DNA of 64,000 nt from Alopecurus myosuroides (Eukaryota > Streptophyta > Magnoliopsida > Poales > Poaceae). The notes under the pieces were generated by a model, which did no database searches, had not been told where the DNA came from, and was given only the letters and a program-made list of their open reading frames with translations. Numbering within the stretch: position 1 is the first letter of the stretch; each line of letters begins with the position of its first letter. Below, in pieces: positions 59,830-64,000 of the stretch. The position numbers and the translations under genes were made by a program. The stretch spans positions 206,112,445 through 206,176,444 of the forward strand of contig CM054060.1 in NCBI GenBank assembly GCA_028641055.1, given 5' to 3'.

Positions 59830-60876
59830 ATGGGTGACAGAACTAAATTAAGTGACTACACAAATACACCCAATGACCAATTCATTGCTAGGCCAATTAC
59901 TACACCTGAAATACAAGCTGAAAGCTATGAAGTAAGTCCTAGTTTATTGAATTTAATTACTAGAGAGCAATTTGGTGGTAGTGCTATGGAGGATGCCTCT
60001 ATGCATCTTCATGATTTCATGGAAATATGTGATATGCAAAAATTTAAAAATGTGGAAAGTATTGTTTTAAAACTGAAATTATTTCCTTTTTCACTTAGAG
60101 GAAAGGCTAAAGAATGGTTACTTTCACTACCTACAGCTAGTATAAAGTCTTGGGATGATTTAAAAGAAGGTTTCATTAAGAAATATTATCCTCCCATTAA
60201 AATTTTGCATAATAGAAAAGGAAAAGTAGAGGAAATTATGATGCTTACTGAAATTAAGGATCCATTGCTTGATTTAGAAAAAAATTAGCTTGCAAGCACT
60301 TATTGCTACTCTACAAAAATTTGCTAGTGATCCCACTATAAATGTTAATCAACCTGGCTTTGGATCTTATATTGCTAATCATGTCTTGCAAGAAAAAATT
60401 GCTAGGTACAAGAATGAGGCCATGATACCTCCTAAGCTTGGGGATGCATGGATCCCCAAGGTGCTAGTTTCAATTGGAAAAGAAATTCACCATGCTATGT
60501 TAGATCTAGGTTCTAGTGTATCGGTACTCTCTAAAGAATTATATGAATTGCTAGAACTAGAAAATTTAGAAAAGTGCTCAAGTGAATTTGTCCTTGCTGA
60601 TAACTCTACTAAACATGCTGTAGGACAAGTAAAAGATGTTATGATTGAATTGCACATGTCTTTCGTACCCGTTGATTTCATTATTATGGATATGGGGGAT
60701 AAATCCCCTAGTCCTATTATTTTGGGTAGACCTTTTCTTCGTACTACAGGTGCAACCGTAGACTCCAAGGAAGGAATTTCAAGTTTCAGTTACCTCACAA
60801 GAAAAGCATGGAGCACTTCCCAAGGAAGAGGGGCACGCTGAAGAACAAGCTCCCTCATGAGCTTTATCCCTCTTGA
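59830..60876 (+). pseudogene. gag-protease of B copy 2, frameshifted
   Basis: Starts ATG 59830 (MGDRTKLSDYTNTPND) with an intact gag domain (LKLFPFSLRGKAKEWLLSLP). One extra base at 60280-60289 in an A-run (LDLEKN then TAG) shifts the frame. The protease continues from about 60290 with LDLGSSVSVLSKELY and IILGRPFLRTTGA. A second indel of about 5 bp near 60772 destroys the C-terminal tail. Unlike copy 1, the start codon is kept and no insertion is present, so the two copies have decayed independently. Confidence 0.85.
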
Positions 60877-62410
60877 TTATCAAGTAAGTAAAGCCTAGCT
60901 ATATGGCTATAAAGAAAGCGCTTTACGGGAGGCAACCCGGTTGTTTTTGTTTGGATTTTCCTAGTGTCCTCTTGCTGTCTCAAGAGATTAGTTTTTTTGT
61001 TTTAATTCTGGAGTTTTCAATAAAGAGTCAAGTCAAACCCATTTGGACTTATAAGTTGCTATCCTAGTGCATGAAATTTCTGTTTCAGCACGAGTCTGCT
61101 CACCGTATCATTTTACGTTTTTTATTGGTATGTTGGATTGAGCTAATTTTGTAGTATGTTCTGCAACTTTTCGTCCTCTGTAAGAAAAAAAAATTGGCTT
61201 AATTTTTTGACGAGTCCATCTTAGGGAAAAACGTTCGTTCTGCTGCTGCTGCTGCTTTTCTGGACATATTCTGCCTTCTTTTGTTTTATGCACTCTTTGG
61301 GATTGGGAATCTAATTTCCATGATTCTTTCAAGCAAGAGAGTGAACATACAACATAATGAACCTTGTTGTCTATCTACTGGAACATTTGATTTGGAATTT
61401 TGCACAGCAAGCATGTGATTTGTTTGTCCTTGCTAATCTCACCCCACAGAAAAAGAATGGGAGAAACATGTTTTGTGAAGTTTTTTCACAGGGAATAAAG
61501 GAGCTGCGCCTCAAGACATCCAAGAATGGTGAAAGCCATAAGCTTGGGGATGTGATGAACACCCCACTGGAGCTACACTCTTTTGGTCAGCACACGTCTA
61601 CTTTCTGTTTTTCTAAGCAAAGCATTTATCGTATAGACTTGAAGCGTCTAGTTTTTATTTTTATTTTTGTTTTGATAAGACCACCACCATCATTTTATAT
61701 GAGATTGAGCTAGTGGAGTTTGGGGTTGGAATGTATTGGATGCTAGTATTATGACTTGGAATAGGGATTTCATGGTTGATTTGAAGAGCCACATATGTTT
61801 GCACGATTTATAGGCTTTTTATGTGTAGAAATTTGCAATAATGTTGTCTTGAGCTATCTCTTATTCATGTCCTTGATGTTAATTGCTGGTTTATTTAGTT
61901 TGTCATGAAATGAGTAGTTCTATGGACATATGCATGCATAGTATCTGGTCAACTATCTCCCTCTTGCTAGCCCAAAAATTTAAAAATTCCAACAAGTAAA
62001 AACTTGTTTCCAACACTCCTTAGCCAAGTACTTCCAGTGAGTCCACCATATATTCCCATTAGCTTCATTGCTATTTCGAATATGTTCACCATGTTATTGT
62101 GTTATTTATGTTCTAAATTAAGATATTCACTTTATTAATTGTCATGGGTTGAACTTGGGATAGGACTCTCACGAACTTTTGAAGGCACACTTTACTTTTT
62201 ATGCATCTAATAAACATGACCCAATAATGGGAGCCACAAGTTTTGCGGTTGACAAGTGTGTGGTTGGGAGCTATCTATAAACGTGTATCACCGGAAAGCT
62301 TTCAAAATTGCACAAAAAAATTTACATTTGGTTGATATCATGTACTTTTGTTTTTGGACTCCTGCCATGCCGAAATGAAATAGAGGAATAGTAAGTTTTG
62401 ATGAGTAAGT
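60877..62410 (+). other. 3' non-coding internal region of B copy 2, truncated
   Basis: Matches copy 1 up to TAAGTATC (62406-62413) and then jumps into LTR sequence. The polypurine tract is lost. Confidence 0.8.
61357..61713 (+). CDS. Small ORF of unknown function in B copy 2 (118 aa)
   Basis: Counterpart of 55900-56133: MNLVVYLLEHLIWNF, with a few replacements. The stop after HSFG is changed to Gln, extending the frame by about 40 codons of AT-rich sequence. Function not recognised. Confidence 0.2.
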   Translation: MNLVVYLLEHLIWNFAQQACDLFVLANLTPQKKNGRNMFCEVFSQGIKELRLKTSKNGESHKLGDVMNTPLELHSFGQHTSTFCFSKQSIYRIDLKRLVFIFIFVLIRPPPSFYMRLS

Positions 62411-62550
62411 ATCCTGGAGGAAGCTTGGAAGACAACTGCTGAAATACTGGCTCCCCAAGAGTTCGATATAAACCCTCGAGTCACCCTCGTGGGGAAGAAG
62501 GCATGCCACTAGCTACACACTCTGCACTTGGAGTCTCAACCTAGCCATCA
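62411..62550 (+). repeat. LTR stub B3 (last 140 bp)
   Basis: Equals 59351-59490 with one or two changes (GGCATGCC for GGCTTGCC), ending CTAGCCATCA. It is followed by the right target duplication CCTGT. Confidence 0.9.
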
Positions 62551-63644
62551 CCTGTCGGAGAGGAGATCATCACCAGAGGCCTCCTCATCGCCATGCCTGC
62601 CTCCGGATTGATGCGTGAGTAGTTCATCCTTTGACTACGGGTCCATAGCAGTAGCTATATGGTTGTCTAATTCTCCTATGCATCAATGTTTAGATCTCAT
62701 GAGCTGCCGAACATGATCGAGATTGTTCTTATGTAATTCTATGTGCTGTGTTTGCTGGGATCCGATGAATATTGAACTTATTCCAAGTTGATTATAGTCT
62801 TTATTACATATGATATTTGTGATCTTGCATGCTTTCTGTTGCTAGTGGTTGCTCTGGCCAAGTAGTTGCTAGTGACTCCAAGAGGGAGTATTTATGCTAG
62901 ATAGTTGGGTTCATGCCTCCTTTTCGCCTGTGCTCGAGTGATAGAAACATGACGGGGGAGGATGTCTTGTTGCCACTAGGGAGAAAACAGCGGTGTGAGT
63001 GCCCGCGTGCACAATCATTGCTTACATTACACACATTGCTTAATACGATTATCTGTTGCTTGCAACTTAATACCTAAGGGGGTTCATATCATAACCTGAG
63101 GGTGGATTATTAGTCATAGATGCAGTTGGATTACGGTCTATGTATATTGTTGTAATGCCCACACTAAATATCATAGTAGTCATCATTTCATAAATGTGCA
63201 CTACGGTGCAACCTCTATTTGTCAAATTCCCAGCTGTAATTTGTTCACCCAGCATGCTATCTTTTATGGAGAGACAAAACTAGTGAACCTATGAACCCCG
63301 GTCCATTTTCCTACACTGTTAAACAAACCACTACAATTCCCTGCTTTCTTTACTTACTACAAGCATACACCATTTTCCACACTATACGTCTAATCTGTGT
63401 TTTCAGCAAGACCGGTGATTTTGATAACCTCACTGTACCGTTGGGACAAAGTATTTTGGTTGTGTTGTGTGCAGGTTCCGCGTTGTTGCTGACACCGGTG
63501 AGGCGCCATCACCACCGTTAGTGGCATCAACCTTCTGAAGATCCTCTTTCTCCTACTGGATTGATAACATTGGTTCTTAACTGGGGGAAATTCTTACCGT
63601 TGTACTCATCACACCCTCCTCTTGGGGTTCCCAACACGCCATCA
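62551..63644 (+). repeat. LTR A2, right part
   Basis: Resumes LTR A2 after element B, beginning with the duplicated CCTGT and continuing CGGAGAGGAGATCATC, as in A1. Ends ...CACGCCATCA. Total A2 length is about 1.58 kb. Confidence 0.88.
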
Positions 63645-63737
63645 CAAGCATCAAGAATTTCTGGCGCCGTTGCCGGGGACTTAAAATTCATCATCATCAA
63701 GAAGTCTCCCCGTCAAGGCACCATCAAGGCGTAGCAA
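63645..63737 (+). mobile_element. Start of a second internal copy of A, with primer site
   Basis: Matches 27452-27544. The primer site TGGCGCCGTTGCCGGGGA (63662-63679) matches tRNA-Asp perfectly. The match ends at AGCAA (63737), where unrelated minus-strand sequence begins. Confidence 0.85.
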
Positions 63738-64000
63738 CCACCTCCATTATTTCCAGGTATGTAGTTATTGTTGTTCCCACTTGGCTAGAAACCTTGCATT
63801 ATGAAACATTTATCCCAAAAGTGATTTGCTATAATTCCGTTTTTACTATGACGTGGACACGAGCCTTTCAAGGCTTGCTGATCTTGAGCAAAACTGTTTG
63901 GCCGGAAATTCTGGTTCCCCCTAAAATTGTTGTTCTGGCGCTGGTTCCTATAACCTGTATTTGTGTTGGCTACCAGATCTAAAGTACCTTCACCATTATT
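63738..64000 (-). pseudogene. Asn/Gln-rich gag-like fragment, inverted, partial
   Basis: The minus strand is open from the window edge to about 63787 and reads NTNTGYRNQRQNNNFRGNQN, then NFRPNSFAQDQQ. A Cys/His-containing stretch (CPRHSKNGIIANHFWDKC) follows, then a stop and more Asn-rich codons (NNNNYIPGNNGGG). This resembles the low-complexity C-terminal part of plant gypsy gag proteins. It is cut at the left by the A internal sequence. Confidence 0.5.

Larger units (their letters stand above)
31674..62550 (+). mobile_element. Tandem non-autonomous Athila-type element B
   Basis: Structure: LTR B1 (31674-33370), internal copy 1 (33371-34544 plus 55242-57793, split by C), LTR B2 (57794-59490), internal copy 2 (59491-62410), LTR stub B3 (62411-62550). 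Removing C gives a 3726-bp internal region. Target duplication CCTGC (31669-31673) and CCTGT (62551-62555) differ by one transition. Each internal copy encodes only a compact gag-protease. The third LTR and the 3' end of internal copy 2 were removed by a deletion of about 2.4 kb. Confidence 0.92.
26178..63737 (+). mobile_element. Athila-type element A, tandem, host of the nested insertions
   Basis: Order: truncated LTR A1 (26178-27451), tRNA-Asp primer site, gag/protease remnants, non-coding 3' internal part, polypurine tract, LTR A2 (31186-31673 and 62551-63644). A2 is followed by a second primer site and 93 bp of a second internal copy (63645-63737). An LTR with internal sequence on both sides marks a tandem arrangement. 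A1 and A2 differ at several percent of sites by eye, more than the LTRs of B or C, in line with A being the oldest layer. No RT, RNase H or integrase. Confidence 0.85.

Overview
This window is repeat-only DNA from a large plant genome, most likely a cool-season (Pooideae) grass. I see no host gene. The grass call rests on Athila-type Ty3/gypsy families whose LTRs start TGATACGTC and whose primer-binding site matches plant tRNA-Asp (TGGCGCYGTTGCCGGGGA). These look like diverged relatives of the Athila families I know from wheat and barley. They are mixed with very-large-LTR elements primed by initiator tRNA-Met (TGGTATCAGAGC). The species cannot be fixed from sequence alone. Element letters below (Y, X, E, D, F, A, B, C) are mine.

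Layout. 1-589: end of a minus-strand Athila-type element (Y). 590-3571: 3' half of another Athila-type element (X) with the only integrase in the window. 3572-4136: 5' part of an Athila-type LTR. 4137-7378: internal end, tRNA-Met PBS and partial LTR of a minus-strand large-LTR element (E). 7379-7560: terminal fragment of another Athila LTR, inverted. 7561-22328: large-LTR element D (minus; LTRs about 5.5 kb truncated and 5.95 kb), with a degenerate gag and an extra upstream ORF but no pol. 22329-26105: part of another minus-strand large LTR (F). 26178-63737: Athila-type element A, interrupted by everything nested in it. 63738-64000: minus-strand, Asn-rich gag-like fragment.

The right half is a set of nests. 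Element A (LTR-internal-LTR-start of a second internal) was hit inside its second LTR by element B. B occupies 31674-62550 with target duplication CCTGC/CCTGT. B is itself tandem: LTR (1697 bp), internal, LTR (1697 bp), internal, then a 140-bp LTR stub. B's first internal copy was hit inside its protease codons by element C (34545-55236, minus strand, perfect target duplication TGGGG). C is a four-LTR, three-internal tandem array. Its LTRs are 4555, 4542, 4556 and 4555 bp, and each internal region is exactly 828 bp. Private variants show that C's two inner LTRs are chimeras: left part like the right-most LTR, right part like the left-most LTR, with one switch near offset 1.70-1.71 kb. That is the expected product of unequal crossing over between LTRs followed by amplification.

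None of these elements encodes a reverse transcriptase. A and B carry only gag/protease remnants, D only gag plus an extra ORF, and C only a roughly 17-residue relic of the leader of an RT domain. All would need proteins from autonomous relatives. Four different large LTRs (C, D, E, F) share small conserved modules in the same order: an AGTAC/GTACT hairpin, then a CCCTGCAGGG/CTCTGCAGAG palindrome. Only short cis elements appear to have been kept.
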